The translations under genes and the position numbers were made by a program. Positions 1 through 8,706 of a stretch of DNA of 49,333 bases are shown here, piece by piece. Position 1 is the stretch's first letter. Every line of letters begins with the position of its first letter. The notes under the pieces were generated by a model. That model had not been told where the DNA came from. It made no database searches and saw only the letters and a program-made list of their open reading frames with translations. The stretch spans positions 1 to 49,333 of the forward strand of contig CALVGN010000007.1 of assembly GCA_944327105.1 (NCBI GenBank). Direction: 5' to 3'. The DNA comes from an uncultured Erysipelotrichaceae bacterium (GTDB taxonomy: Bacteria; Bacillota_I; Bacilli_A; Erysipelotrichales; Erysipelotrichaceae).

Positions 1-804
1 TAAAATAAAGTATTCGGTGTGGAAAAAGCGGGAGTTGGTCTGGAATGCTTTAACGACATTTTCGCCGGCCTTCTTTAATTTTTCCGGAATATCCACAAAC
101 GAATAGAAATAGCAATCCGTCTGATCGTGCAGGATATTCATGATCGGCTGGGGATAATAATGCGCTGTGCAATACAAAATATTGCGTTTGGAATCAGCCA
201 CCCCGTCAAAGCTGACCAGATAACCATCGACAAATTCCTCCATGATCATCTCGTGCCAGTCGTATTCATGGTAAAAATCATGAATGTCTTGCTCACAGGT
301 GATTTTGCTGGTATGGGAAGCACCCATGCCGTTATCCGGTTTGATGATGCAGGGGTATCCCACTTTTTTGGCAAATGCAACTGCATTTTCCACATGTTCA
401 TCCAATAGGTGGTACCGTGCGGTTTTGACGTGGGCTTTTTTATAAAAAGCTTTCATGGCGCTTTTATAACGCAACCCCATGATGGTATCGGAATGGATGC
501 CGGTGGTGATGTTGAAATCATCGCGCAATTTGGCGTCTTGTTCCATCCAGTATTCGTTGTTGGATTCGATCCAGTCGATCTTGCCGTATTTGAAAGCAAA
601 AAAGGCGACAGCTCGGTAAACAGCATCATAATCGTTTAAGGAATTGACTTTGTAATATTCGGTCAAATGGGATTTCAGTGAACCGGAGAGTGCATCGTAT
701 TCACTGTCACCAATGCCCAATACATTGATGCCATAAACGGAAAGCCCTTCGATGAATTGATAGTAATTGGTTGGAAAATTGGGGGAGATGAAGATGAAGT
801 TCAT
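1..804 (-). CDS. ATP-grasp domain protein (3' end outside window)
   Basis: An open minus-strand frame of 268 codons runs from an ATG at 804 to the window edge without a stop. The ATG has a GAGG ribosome-binding site about 8 nt upstream. The N-terminal half (starting MNFIFISPNFPTNYYQF) looks like the pre-ATP-grasp Rossmann-type domain. Further on, GYPCIIKPDNGMGASHT matches the first ATP-binding beta strands and flexible loop of the ATP-grasp fold, and MIMEEFVDG matches the next ATP-contacting strand. Proteins of this type join a carboxylate to an amine or thiol through an acyl-phosphate; the substrate cannot be told from this fragment, and the catalytic Mg-binding C-terminal part is missing. 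The gene is divergent from the dipeptidase at 989. Plus-strand open frames in this stretch are antisense shadows of it. Confidence 0.8.
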   Translation of the reverse strand, partial: MNFIFISPNFPTNYYQFIEGLSVYGINVLGIGDSEYDALSGSLKSHLTEYYKVNSLNDYDAVYRAVAFFAFKYGKIDWIESNNEYWMEQDAKLRDDFNITTGIHSDTIMGLRYKSAMKAFYKKAHVKTARYHLLDEHVENAVAFAKKVGYPCIIKPDNGMGASHTSKITCEQDIHDFYHEYDWHEMIMEEFVDGYLVSFDGVADSKRNILYCTAHYYPQPIMNILHDQTDCYFYSFVDIPEKLKKAGENVVKAFQTNSRFFHTEYFIL

Positions 805-940
805 ATGGATATCCTCGTATCTTTTGATTGATAATGCTTATTTTAACAAAGGAAGCAGGTGGTTTAACCATGGGATGAAAGCGGATACAGAAAGATTTTC
901 AAAGGATTTTCATGATTGTGGTTTTAACCGTGGGATGGAA

Positions 941-960
941 GGGTTCAACCATTCTATAAT
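941..960 (+). promoter_or_regulatory. Promoter of the dipeptidase gene with palindromic motif abutting the -10
   Basis: A TATAAT hexamer lies at 955-960, about 28 nt before the ATG at 989, and the ribosome-binding site AGGAGG follows. No -35 hexamer is recognisable 16-18 nt upstream. Instead a near copy of the dispersed palindrome (GGGTTCAACCA, 941-951) ends 3 nt before the -10. Two further degenerate copies lie upstream (about 870-882 and 919-930). Confidence 0.6.
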
Positions 961-988
961 CTTTCACAAATAACAGGAGGATACAACC

Positions 989-1972
989 ATGCAAGTAGTG
1001 GATATGCATTGTGATACCGTGGTTTCGATCATGAATAAACGAAACAATGGTGAAACCATCGGATTAAAGGAAAACCCGTTAAACATTGATTTAACCAAGA
1101 TGAAAAAAGGCAATTATCTTTTACAGAACTTTGCCATCTTCACCCCATTTGGGAAAGTCGAATCCCCGGAACATCACGCCCTTCAAGGCATTGATATGTT
1201 CTATCAGCTCATGGAAGAAAACCAAGATCTGATCAAACCGGTATTTTCTTATAAAGATATTCAAACCAATATCCAAAATAATACGATGAGTGCATTGCTG
1301 ACTTTGGAAGAAGGTGGCGTGGTCTTCAACGATCTGGCGGTTTTAAGAGATTATTATCGACTTGGGGTACGGATGATCTGTCTGACCTGGAATTATGCCA
1401 ATGGTATTGGTCATCCCAATTTCACCCCGGGTGATGATTCCAGGTCAGACATGCTCCATACAACCAATACGGTCGATGGTTTGACCACTTTTGGAAAAGA
1501 GTACGTCAAAGAAATGGAACGATTAGGGATCATTGTGGACGTTTCGCATTTAGGGGATAAAGGATTCTGGGATGTCGTGGATATCACCACCAAACCCTTT
1601 GTCGCATCCCATTCCAATGCCCGTGCCATCTGTTCCGTTGCACGCAATTTAACCGATGACATGATCCGTGCGTTATATCAAAAAGGTGGGGTCATGGGCA
1701 TCAACTTCTGTCATGATTTTTTAAGTGATGATGGGAACGGAACCATTGCTATGATGGTAAAGCATATTGATCACATCAAGGAAGTGGCCGGGATCGAAGT
1801 CATTGGCATGGGAACGGATTTTGATGGGATCGCACCGCGAAAAGAATTGGAAGATGCATCCAAGATGCCATTATTATGCACAGCATTGCATGATGCGGGT
1901 TATACCGGTGAACAGATCGATTTGATCATGGGTGGCAATGTATTAAGAGTTTACAAGGAAGTTTTGAAATAG
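989..1972 (+). CDS. Membrane dipeptidase (peptidase family M19)
   Basis: The 327-residue product is a zinc metallopeptidase of the renal dipeptidase type, which hydrolyses dipeptides, including some with D-residues at the C-terminal side. The N-terminal VDMHCDTV holds the HxD zinc ligands (H7, D9). LLTLEEGG supplies the bridging Glu, VDVSHLGDKGFWDV and ASHSNARAICSVARNLTDDMI supply the later His ligands and the family signature, and GMGTDFDG carries the late Asp. Length matches bacterial M19 enzymes, and there is no signal peptide, so it should be cytosolic. The start is set by AGGAGG at 976-981. It stands alone, followed by a separate promoter for the next gene. Function as a dipeptidase is secure at family level; the substrate is not known. 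Confidence 0.93.
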   Translation: MQVVDMHCDTVVSIMNKRNNGETIGLKENPLNIDLTKMKKGNYLLQNFAIFTPFGKVESPEHHALQGIDMFYQLMEENQDLIKPVFSYKDIQTNIQNNTMSALLTLEEGGVVFNDLAVLRDYYRLGVRMICLTWNYANGIGHPNFTPGDDSRSDMLHTTNTVDGLTTFGKEYVKEMERLGIIVDVSHLGDKGFWDVVDITTKPFVASHSNARAICSVARNLTDDMIRALYQKGGVMGINFCHDFLSDDGNGTIAMMVKHIDHIKEVAGIEVIGMGTDFDGIAPRKELEDASKMPLLCTALHDAGYTGEQIDLIMGGNVLRVYKEVLK

Positions 1973-1987
1973 CATAAAAGATGCAAA

Positions 1988-2009
1988 TGGTTGAACCATT
2001 GTTTACAAT
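1988..2009 (+). promoter_or_regulatory. Promoter of the small Cys-rich gene (motif plus -10)
   Basis: TGGTTGAACCA lies at 1988-1998 and TACAAT at 2004-2009, with 5 nt between them and no evident -35. The ATG at 2016 begins only 6 nt after the -10, so transcription would start at or beside the first codon (leaderless mRNA). This is read from sequence, not measured. Confidence 0.5.
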
Positions 2010-2015
2010 ATCGAT

Positions 2016-2177
2016 ATGGAAAATAACCAGAGCAAACCCTGTGGGTGTAAGGAAATGGATTGTCAGCAACCCTGTCATTGTGAAGATTGTGATTGCAACG
2101 ACATGATCAATGATGAAACCATATTGCGGGAATATCCGATATTGCGTAAGATTTTAAACCGTGAACAACAAGATTAG
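2016..2177 (+). CDS. Small cysteine-rich, metallothionein-like protein
   Basis: A 53-codon frame starts with ATG at 2016 and ends with TAG at 2175-2177. Residues 9-27 read CGCKEMDCQQPCHCEDCDC: eight cysteines and one histidine in 19 residues, mostly as CxC and CxxC pairs. The rest is a charged, probably helical tail (ILREYPILRKILNREQQD). The clustering suggests a metal or Fe-S binding peptide. No database family is recognised with confidence. The last 17 nt overlap the GTG start of the lipoprotein gene at 2161, so the two are probably translationally coupled. No ribosome-binding site precedes the ATG; a -10 hexamer lies 6 nt upstream. The frame could be fortuitous, but the Cys pattern argues against that. 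Confidence 0.65.
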   Translation: MENNQSKPCGCKEMDCQQPCHCEDCDCNDMINDETILREYPILRKILNREQQD

Positions 2178-3204
2178 TGTATTCCTTGGTTTAATCATGC
2201 TGTTAAACGGGTGCAGCGAAGCCGCTGCACCCGTTTCCACTGCATCATCCAATGATCCCATCGATATTTATATGGTGGATGTAGGGCAAGCGGATGCCAT
2301 GGTTCTAACCAGTGATGATATGGTCATGGTCATTGATGGTGGGAATGTGGATGATGGCGGTCGGATGGTGCATGTATTGGATACATTGGCGATCGATCAT
2401 GTGGATTACATGATCGCCACTCATCCACATGAAGACCATATCGGAGGGTTACAGGATATATTAGAGCATTATCCCGTTGATGTGGTATATACCCCGGTTT
2501 TAGATGATTCGGCCAAAGTCTTTGAAATCTTTATGGAACATGTTACGGATAATGGAGCTGAAGTCATCGTTCCAAAAAATGGTTCGACCATCGATTTCAA
2601 TGGTGCCACCATCTTCATGTATCATTACCCCATTGATCCCGATGAAGACAAAAACAATGAATCCATCGTCACCCAATTATCCACGGGGAATACCACGGCC
2701 TATTTTATGGCGGATGCTGAAGTGGAAGTGGAACAAGCATTATTAAATGATGGTTATATCCATCACGCCGATTTGATCAAGATCGGCCATCATGGATCGT
2801 ATACCTCGACCAGTGAATCACTGATCAAGGCAATGGATCCATCCATTGCCTTGATCAGCTGTGGTTTGGATAATGACTATGGTTATCCCCATGATGAGAC
2901 CATGGAAACACTATCGAATGCGGATATCACCACTTATCGAACCGATTTGGATGGTGATATCCATTGTGTCATGGATGGTTCGACCACGGTACGTCAACCT
3001 TATGAAGGCTTTGGTATTTCTGCGGAAAAGTATGAACCACCGTTAATCGAGTATGAAGCATACTACATTGGTAATACCAACTCCCATGTGGTCCATTCCC
3101 CATCGTGTGAGAATTTACCCAGTGAAAAGAATCAGATCATCTTTGAATCCCTGCAACAAGCCTATGATTATGGCTATCATGATTGCGGCAATTGCATCCA
3201 CTAA
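2161..3204 (+). CDS. Lipoprotein with ComEC-like metallo-beta-lactamase fold and C-terminal Ada-like zinc domain
   Basis: The product has 347 residues and a GTG start inside the end of the upstream small gene. A lipoprotein signal peptide ends LLNGC (Cys18). Residues 33-260 resemble the beta-lactamase-fold domain of ComEC-type proteins: IYMVDVGQADA, VIDGG, then the metal motif THPHEDH (H88, H90, D92, H93) and later KIGHHGS. This fold hydrolyses phosphodiester or ester bonds, and extracellular versions may act on DNA. The C-terminal ~50 residues (YIGNTNSHVVHSPSCENLP ... YGYHDCGNC) match the small Cys-containing Ada-type metal-binding domain that often ends secreted thermonucleases. An extracellular nuclease or phosphodiesterase role is inferred. 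No ribosome-binding site is seen, consistent with coupled translation. Confidence 0.85.
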   Translation: MNNKISVFLGLIMLLNGCSEAAAPVSTASSNDPIDIYMVDVGQADAMVLTSDDMVMVIDGGNVDDGGRMVHVLDTLAIDHVDYMIATHPHEDHIGGLQDILEHYPVDVVYTPVLDDSAKVFEIFMEHVTDNGAEVIVPKNGSTIDFNGATIFMYHYPIDPDEDKNNESIVTQLSTGNTTAYFMADAEVEVEQALLNDGYIHHADLIKIGHHGSYTSTSESLIKAMDPSIALISCGLDNDYGYPHDETMETLSNADITTYRTDLDGDIHCVMDGSTTVRQPYEGFGISAEKYEPPLIEYEAYYIGNTNSHVVHSPSCENLPSEKNQIIFESLQQAYDYGYHDCGNCIH

Positions 3205-3248
3205 ACCAGTGAATAACATGGTATCAACCATATAAAAAGGAGCCACTC

Positions 3249-5408
3249 ATGGATATTATCCAACACCTATCCTCTCAACTAAACATTTCCCTTACCCGTG
3301 TTCAAGCTGCGGTCAACCTGATCGATGAAGGCAACACGATTCCCTTTATTGCCCGCTATCGCAAAGAAGCGACGGGTGCGATGAATGATGAGCAGCTGCG
3401 TGATTTAAGTGAAAAGCTGGAATATTTGCGCAATCTGGAAGATCGCAAACAAACCGTGCTTTCCACCATCGACGCTGCCGGTGCATTAACGGATGAATTG
3501 AAGGCAGCGATCGATGCCTGTACCACTTTGGTGGCCTTAGAAGATCTGTATCGTCCATATAAACCCAAACGCAAAACTCGGGCAACGATTGCCATCGATA
3601 AAGGCATCGAACCTTTTGCCAATGCGATCATCCTGGGTTTAGTCCAGGATATGGATCAAGAAGCCAAAAAATATCTCAGTGATGAACATGAAGTTACCAC
3701 GGTTGATATGGTCAAACAATATGCATCCGATATATTGGCTGAACGATTCAGCGATGATGCGGAAGTGCGCCAGTATGTGCGCGATACCACCTTTAAATAT
3801 GGTTCGATCAGCGCATCCAAAAAGAAAAACGCGGAAGATCCAGACGGAGTGTTTCAAATCTATTACGAATTTTTAAAACCCATCCGCAAAATGCAAGGCT
3901 ATCAGATCCTGGCGCTGGATCGTGGTGAGAACCAGAATATCCTGACAGTTTCGATAACAATCGATGAAGAAGTGATCTTAACCAAAATGCATGAGATGCT
4001 GATCCGTCGTGGTTGTAACCAAGTCCGTACGTTCTTGCAGGACGTGATCCGTGACAGCTATACCCGTTTACTTGCTCCGGCGATCGAACGGGATATCCGC
4101 AATACATTGACGGAAAACGCGCAGGATGGCGCCATGGATGTATTCAAGAACAATCTGCATCAGTTGTTAATGGTTCCACCATTAGCCAACCAGATCGTTT
4201 TAGGATGGGATCCGGCATTCCGTACCGGTTGCAAATTAGCGGTGGTGGATCCTACCGGTAAAGTTTTGGATACCACCGTGGTGTATGTCACTGCACCTGC
4301 CAAAGAAAACCAGATCAAAGCCGGGATCGATACAGTGGTCAAATTGATCAATAAATATCATGTCAGTTTGATCAGCTGCGGCAATGGAACGGCATCTCGC
4401 GAAAGCGAGGCCATCATTGTCCAAATCATCAAACAATGTGACCATGACGTCAAATACATCATTACCAATGAGGCGGGCGCGTCCGTGTATAGTGCATCCA
4501 AAGTCGCAACGGAAGAATTTCCAAAATTCGATGTCGGACAGCGCTCTGCCGTTTCCATTGCCCGCAGAGTCCAGGACCCATTGGCGGAATTGGTCAAGAT
4601 CGACCCCAAAGCCATTGGTGTGGGTCAGTATCAGCATGATATGAACCAGAAGAAACTGGGTATCGCATTGGATGGTGTGGTGGAAAACTGTGTCAATAGT
4701 GTCGGAGTGGATCTCAATACAGCATCGTATGCTTTATTGGAACATGTGGCGGGTATCAGTCATACCTTGGCGAAAAACATCGTGGCCTATCGGGAAAGCC
4801 ATGGTCAATTCAGTCGGCGTGATCAATTGTTGGATGTCAATAAATTAGGTCCAAAGGCCTATCAACAAGCGGCTGGTTTCTTACGCATCCGCAATGGTGA
4901 AGAACCATTGGACAATACGGGTGTCCATCCTGAAAGTTATGCCATTACGCGAGCTTTGATGACAGCATTGAAGCTGAATGGCCTTGATCATGAGCAGATG
5001 GTCAAGATTATTGAGTTGACATTGAAACAACCATCGACACTTAATCGTTTGACCACATCATTGAATGTGGGTCTACCCACATTGATCGATATCTTAAAAG
5101 AAATCGCTAATCCTGGACGAGATCCCCGTGATGAAGCACCAAAACCGATTTTAAGAGCCGATGTATTAAGCATCGATGATCTTAAACCTGGGATGAAATT
5201 AAAAGGTACCGTACGTAATATCACGGACTTTGGCGCATTTGTGGACATTGGTGTCCATCAAGATGGTCTGGTCCACAAATCCAAGATGAGCACGAAGTTT
5301 GTCAAACATCCATTGGACGTGGTCAAGGTCAATGATGTGGTGGATGTGACCGTGATCGAGGTGGATGCGAAACGCAAACGTATCGGTTTGAGCATGGTGG
5401 AAAAATAA
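3249..5408 (+). CDS. tex: Tex-family RNA-binding transcription accessory protein
   Basis: The 719-residue protein has the full Tex layout. A helical N-terminal domain contains NTIPFIARYRKEATGAMNDEQLRDL, the family hallmark. A YqgF/RNase H-like domain begins near residue 316 (VLGWDPAFRTGCKLAVVD). Helix-hairpin-helix segments lie around 490-550 (LLEHVAGISHTLAKNIVAYR). An S1 RNA-binding domain fills the last ~75 residues (LKGTVRNITDFGAFVDIGVHQDGLVH). Tex binds nucleic acid and is linked to transcription and RNA turnover. An AAGGAG site 8 nt upstream sets the start. The next small gene begins 1 nt after its stop. Confidence 0.96.
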   Translation: MDIIQHLSSQLNISLTRVQAAVNLIDEGNTIPFIARYRKEATGAMNDEQLRDLSEKLEYLRNLEDRKQTVLSTIDAAGALTDELKAAIDACTTLVALEDLYRPYKPKRKTRATIAIDKGIEPFANAIILGLVQDMDQEAKKYLSDEHEVTTVDMVKQYASDILAERFSDDAEVRQYVRDTTFKYGSISASKKKNAEDPDGVFQIYYEFLKPIRKMQGYQILALDRGENQNILTVSITIDEEVILTKMHEMLIRRGCNQVRTFLQDVIRDSYTRLLAPAIERDIRNTLTENAQDGAMDVFKNNLHQLLMVPPLANQIVLGWDPAFRTGCKLAVVDPTGKVLDTTVVYVTAPAKENQIKAGIDTVVKLINKYHVSLISCGNGTASRESEAIIVQIIKQCDHDVKYIITNEAGASVYSASKVATEEFPKFDVGQRSAVSIARRVQDPLAELVKIDPKAIGVGQYQHDMNQKKLGIALDGVVENCVNSVGVDLNTASYALLEHVAGISHTLAKNIVAYRESHGQFSRRDQLLDVNKLGPKAYQQAAGFLRIRNGEEPLDNTGVHPESYAITRALMTALKLNGLDHEQMVKIIELTLKQPSTLNRLTTSLNVGLPTLIDILKEIANPGRDPRDEAPKPILRADVLSIDDLKPGMKLKGTVRNITDFGAFVDIGVHQDGLVHKSKMSTKFVKHPLDVVKVNDVVDVTVIEVDAKRKRIGLSMVEK

Positions 5409-5409
5409 A

Positions 5410-5670
5410 ATGCGTGAAACGAATACATGGTTCGCATTATCGAAAGTCACGTTAGATAATGATCCCTTTGATCAAACCATTACGATCACATGTAATGATC
5501 TTGACCATATCCACTATGGCCTTGATCATGGTACATTCACTTTAACGTATGACGATGGGAAGATCCATGAAGTCCATGAGGTCTTTCTTGGTAGTACCAC
5601 TCAATTGGGTGATCCCATCACGGTACAAGATGATTCCACCATCATCTTGAATTATGAAGAAATTGATTGA
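5410..5670 (+). CDS. Small protein of unknown function
   Basis: The 86-residue product is acidic and predicted to be mostly beta strand. It has an even scatter of His (HIHYGLDHG, KIHEVHE) but no clear motif or signal peptide. Its ATG follows the tex stop by one base with no good ribosome-binding site, which suggests reinitiation after tex. A hairpin immediately behind it ends the unit. The frame is in the right place to be real and has codon use like its neighbours, but the family is not recognised. Confidence 0.55.
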   Translation: MRETNTWFALSKVTLDNDPFDQTITITCNDLDHIHYGLDHGTFTLTYDDGKIHEVHEVFLGSTTQLGDPITVQDDSTIILNYEEID

Positions 5671-5701
5671 ATATGCCATCCTTATAACGGATGGCATATT
5701 C
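5669..5701 (+). terminator. Hairpin after the tex unit
   Basis: Perfect 13-bp arms (GAATATGCCATCC / GGATGGCATATTC) enclose a 7-nt loop. Only a weak T tract follows, so termination is probable rather than certain. Confidence 0.6.
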
Positions 5702-5762
5702 ATTGTATAAACATGGTTTGTATGGTTCGTCCAACCATCAATTTTGGTAGAATAGGTGTAGC

Positions 5763-7679
5763 ATGAATAATGATCGACGAACGTATCTATTAACTACATT
5801 GTGCGGTGACTACATCACTGCCGATGCATTAGCATCGGCTTTAGCGATCAGTTCCAAGACGATCCGTAATGACATCCGTTTATTGAATAGTGAATTGAAA
5901 GACCATGGTGCAACCATCGAATCCAAACCCAAAAAAGGATATCGGTTAGTGATCAACGATGCAGCATTATATTCCGCTTATCGAAATTATGATACTCCTA
6001 AAAAAGTCGGTATCCCCAATACCTTCGATGGTCGCGTCATCTTTATCATGGATTATCTACTGAACAGTCAAACCCCTATCAAATTGGATGATCTTGCCGA
6101 TATGCTATACGTTTCTACCAGTGCCTTGACACCTTGTATGAAACAAGTACGTGCGCGTTTATCCACGTATAATCTGCAATTGATCGCTAAAGCTAGCCAA
6201 GGCATCCAAGTTGTTGGTAATGAGTTGGATGTACGGAATGCCTTGATGGCCATCAGTAGTGATTGGCTATTTGACTTGATCGATGACCATTGGGGAAAAG
6301 ATCAAGTCGTTGCTGTGATCCGCACGATCCTTTACCGAAATTTTAGTGCCGCCAATTATCAAATGGCCGAAGTCTCGTTTGAAAATCTTGTTACGCATAT
6401 CTATATCGCATTGATCCGTATCAAGAAAAATCAATTGGCCACGATGAGCGATCATCAACGCCAAGAGATCATGGCATGGGACGAGTATCGATTGGCCAAA
6501 TCCATTTGCAACGATCTTTCCGATGCATTCAAAGTCACTGTTGTTGGTGATGAGATCGCTTATATCGCCGTGCATCTTGCCGCAAAAAAGATCGTGACCA
6601 TCGATCATAGCGAAAGCAATGTAGTGATCAGTAGCGAAGTTTATCAGATCGTTGGACGTATGTTGGATGCGGTCTATAGCGCCTATCAGATCGATCTTAG
6701 GGATGATCTGGAATTACGGATGATGTTGGCATTGCACTTGGTCCCATTTGGCATACGAATGGCATATGATCTTGTATTGCATAATCCATTATTGAAAGAT
6801 ATCAAGACCAATTATGTAATGGCGTATAACTTAGCGGTCGTAGCCAGTGATGAATTGGCGTGCCACTACCATAAAGCGATCCGTGAAGATGAGATCGGTT
6901 ATTTTGCATTGCATTTTAATTTAGCACTGGAGCGTCGCAAACAAACCCAAGGTAAAAAGAATATCTTGGTGGTATGTTCCACAGGTCGCGGGACCGCGCA
7001 ATTGATGAAGTATCAATTCTTGGATCACTTTGGAAAATACTTGAATCAGATCTATACTGCAGATGTGATGCAAGTCGAAAGCTTTGATTTTCATCAAGTG
7101 GACTATGTGATCACTACGGTACCGATCCATGCGGCGGTACCGGTACCGATCTTGCAGATCGGTGCATTCATGGAAGAGCAAACGATCAAGGATATCGAAC
7201 GATTCTTGAATGATACCGATGGGTTGACCATGGGACAGTATTTTGATCCACGATTGTTCTTAACGGATATCGATGGTTCGACCAAGGAAGATGTATTGAA
7301 AACGATGGTCGATACCATCCATACCGTTTATCCAGATACTCCTCATGATTTCTTTGATGCCATCATGCACCGGGAGAGTTTAGCGGTCACAGAATTTGGT
7401 AATGATGTCGCGATCCCTCACCCATTCAAAGCGATGACGAGTCGAACATTCGTATGTATCGCGATCTTGAACAAACCCATCATTTGGGATAAGAAACGGG
7501 TGCAATTGGTATATTTGATGAGCATGGAGAATAATCCAGATCGGGATCTGATGGCTTTTTATAAAGTGTCGTCAAAGTTATTGGTCAATCGCAATTATGT
7601 CCATGAATTGATCATTAAAAAAGATTTTAACATGTTGATGCGTATGGTATCGACCATCGAAAAAGAGGTGCGAAAATGA
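5763..7679 (+). CDS. BglG/LicR-type PRD transcriptional regulator with EIIB and EIIA domains
   Basis: The 638-residue multidomain PTS regulator has these parts in order: an N-terminal DNA-binding HTH (about 1-85, SSKTIRNDIRLLNSELKDHG); two PRD domains with the usual phosphorylatable histidines (about H212 and H271; H325 and H384); an EIIB-like domain with Cys405 in VVCSTGRGTAQL; and a C-terminal EIIA type-2 domain with H553 in NDVAIPHP. In this family, phosphorylation by HPr or by the substrate-specific PTS components switches activation on or off. Because it has an HTH rather than an RNA-binding CAT domain, it should be a DNA-binding activator like LicR or ManR. It overlaps the PTS EIIB gene by 4 nt and is the likely controller of the cluster to 14 kb. 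An AGGTG site lies before the ATG. Confidence 0.93.
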   Translation: MNNDRRTYLLTTLCGDYITADALASALAISSKTIRNDIRLLNSELKDHGATIESKPKKGYRLVINDAALYSAYRNYDTPKKVGIPNTFDGRVIFIMDYLLNSQTPIKLDDLADMLYVSTSALTPCMKQVRARLSTYNLQLIAKASQGIQVVGNELDVRNALMAISSDWLFDLIDDHWGKDQVVAVIRTILYRNFSAANYQMAEVSFENLVTHIYIALIRIKKNQLATMSDHQRQEIMAWDEYRLAKSICNDLSDAFKVTVVGDEIAYIAVHLAAKKIVTIDHSESNVVISSEVYQIVGRMLDAVYSAYQIDLRDDLELRMMLALHLVPFGIRMAYDLVLHNPLLKDIKTNYVMAYNLAVVASDELACHYHKAIREDEIGYFALHFNLALERRKQTQGKKNILVVCSTGRGTAQLMKYQFLDHFGKYLNQIYTADVMQVESFDFHQVDYVITTVPIHAAVPVPILQIGAFMEEQTIKDIERFLNDTDGLTMGQYFDPRLFLTDIDGSTKEDVLKTMVDTIHTVYPDTPHDFFDAIMHRESLAVTEFGNDVAIPHPFKAMTSRTFVCIAILNKPIIWDKKRVQLVYLMSMENNPDRDLMAFYKVSSKLLVNRNYVHELIIKKDFNMLMRMVSTIEKEVRK

Positions 7680-7984
7680 AGATCTTATTGACCTGCTGTA
7701 TCGGGATGAGTACATCATTATTGGCAGAGACCATGCGTCAAAGTGCGATCGAACAAGATCGTGATGATACCATCGATGTCTTGGATATCGAAAAAGCCGA
7801 AGAAGTGATCGATCAATATGATGTGTTATTATTGGCACCGCAATTGAAACATATGTATAAACGTTTAGTGGAAGACTATGGTCAAACCATTCCAATTGCA
7901 ATGATCGATAATAAAAGCTATGGTACGTTAGATGGTACCAAGGTATTGAAGGATACGATCGAAATGGTGAACGAACATCGGTGA
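7676..7984 (+). CDS. PTS lactose/cellobiose-family EIIB component
   Basis: The 102-residue protein begins MKILLTCCIGMSTSLL, the EIIB signature of the lactose/cellobiose family. Cys7 is the expected phosphocysteine (CelA alignment places the catalytic Cys three residues before GMSTS). It takes phosphate from EIIA and passes it to the sugar bound by EIIC. ATGA overlap with the regulator gene means both are made from one transcript. A terminator-like hairpin follows and separates it from the EIIA/EIIC genes. Confidence 0.94.
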   Translation: MKILLTCCIGMSTSLLAETMRQSAIEQDRDDTIDVLDIEKAEEVIDQYDVLLLAPQLKHMYKRLVEDYGQTIPIAMIDNKSYGTLDGTKVLKDTIEMVNEHR

Positions 7985-8046
7985 GCAGTTTGATTAAGCC
8001 GTGTTGGTTCAGGAAAGAATAGATGTTGCTTGCTTCACTAAGTAAT

Positions 8047-8084
8047 ATCACCATCGTTATCATTGGTAATGATGGTGATTTTTA
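8047..8084 (+). terminator. Terminator between EIIB and EIIA genes
   Basis: Arms ATCACCATC / GATGGTGAT with additional inner pairing are followed by TTTTTATT. It ends the regulator-EIIB transcript or attenuates read-through into EIIA. Confidence 0.75.
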
Positions 8085-8097
8085 TTAAATTAACATT

Positions 8098-8143
8098 GAA
8101 GGCCCTTTAAGTGATATTTATCAATAAATAAAGGGATTCCTTC
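8098..8143 (+). other. Nested inverted repeat upstream of EIIA
   Basis: GAAGG (8098-8102) pairs with CCTTC (8139-8143), and inside it CCCTTTA (8103-8109) pairs with TAAAGGG (8129-8135). No T tract follows, so this is not an ordinary terminator. It could be an operator or a leader structure. Confidence 0.35.
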
Positions 8144-8150
8144 ATCATCT

Positions 8151-8209
8151 TTTGGATGGGCATGTGTTCGATCCAAATTTATCTTTTTCCATATTTCCGT
8201 GGAAATATG
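8151..8209 (+). promoter_or_regulatory. Two palindromes before EIIA: candidate PRD-regulator operators
   Basis: TTTGGAT (8151-8157) and ATCCAAA (8171-8177) form one inverted repeat. CATATTTCC-GT-GGAAATATG (8190-8209) is a perfect second one. Both lie 60-120 nt before the EIIA start, where activator sites are expected. Assignment to the PRD regulator is inference from position. Confidence 0.45.
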
Positions 8210-8272
8210 TGGAAATTATGTGTGTGGCGCGATCGAGAAATTTTTAATAAGGTAGTAACTGTAAACGAAGGT

Positions 8273-8617
8273 ATGGAAGAGAAAGCATCATTGATCAATC
8301 CAAGCAATACAGTGGCGTTACCATTGATCGCTTCTGCCGGCAATGCACATGCATATGCCAAGATGGCGATCGATGCTGCACGCCACTATGATTTCAACCA
8401 AGCCGATACGTTGGTTGATCAAGCCAAAGATGCATTGAAGAGTGCCACGCAATGGAGCAATCAATGTATCCAATGTAAAGATTTGAATGCATCTGTTGAT
8501 CTGATCATGGTCCATGCGCAAGATCATTTGACCATTGCCATGAATTGGATCGAACAAGCTCAAGAATTCATTGAGATCTATCGTCAATTGCATGCATTGT
8601 TCCATCATGATCAATGA
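8273..8617 (+). CDS. PTS lactose/cellobiose-family EIIA component
   Basis: From the ATG at 8273 the product has 114 residues, the usual EIIA(lac/cel) size. It is all-helical, with LIMVHAQDHLTIAM near residue 81 carrying the phosphorylatable histidine. It relays phosphate from HPr to EIIB. A longer in-frame ATG at 8156 would add 39 residues of unlike composition crossing the palindromes, so I prefer 8273; GAAGG sits close before it and is not ideally spaced. It is followed by the EIIC gene after 89 nt that contain a copy of the dispersed palindrome (8618-8628). Confidence 0.88.
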   Translation: MEEKASLINPSNTVALPLIASAGNAHAYAKMAIDAARHYDFNQADTLVDQAKDALKSATQWSNQCIQCKDLNASVDLIMVHAQDHLTIAMNWIEQAQEFIEIYRQLHALFHHDQ

Positions 8618-8706
8618 TGGTTCGACCACTGTATCCATTGCTCATACAGATACCGTGGTCTAATCAGCTTCGATATGTTTACAACAAGAAAGGAAGGGGA
8701 TACCAC

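Noticed and set aside
127-639. Plus-strand open frames at the left edge
   Set aside because: They are antisense to a continuous minus-strand ATP-grasp frame with clear motifs.
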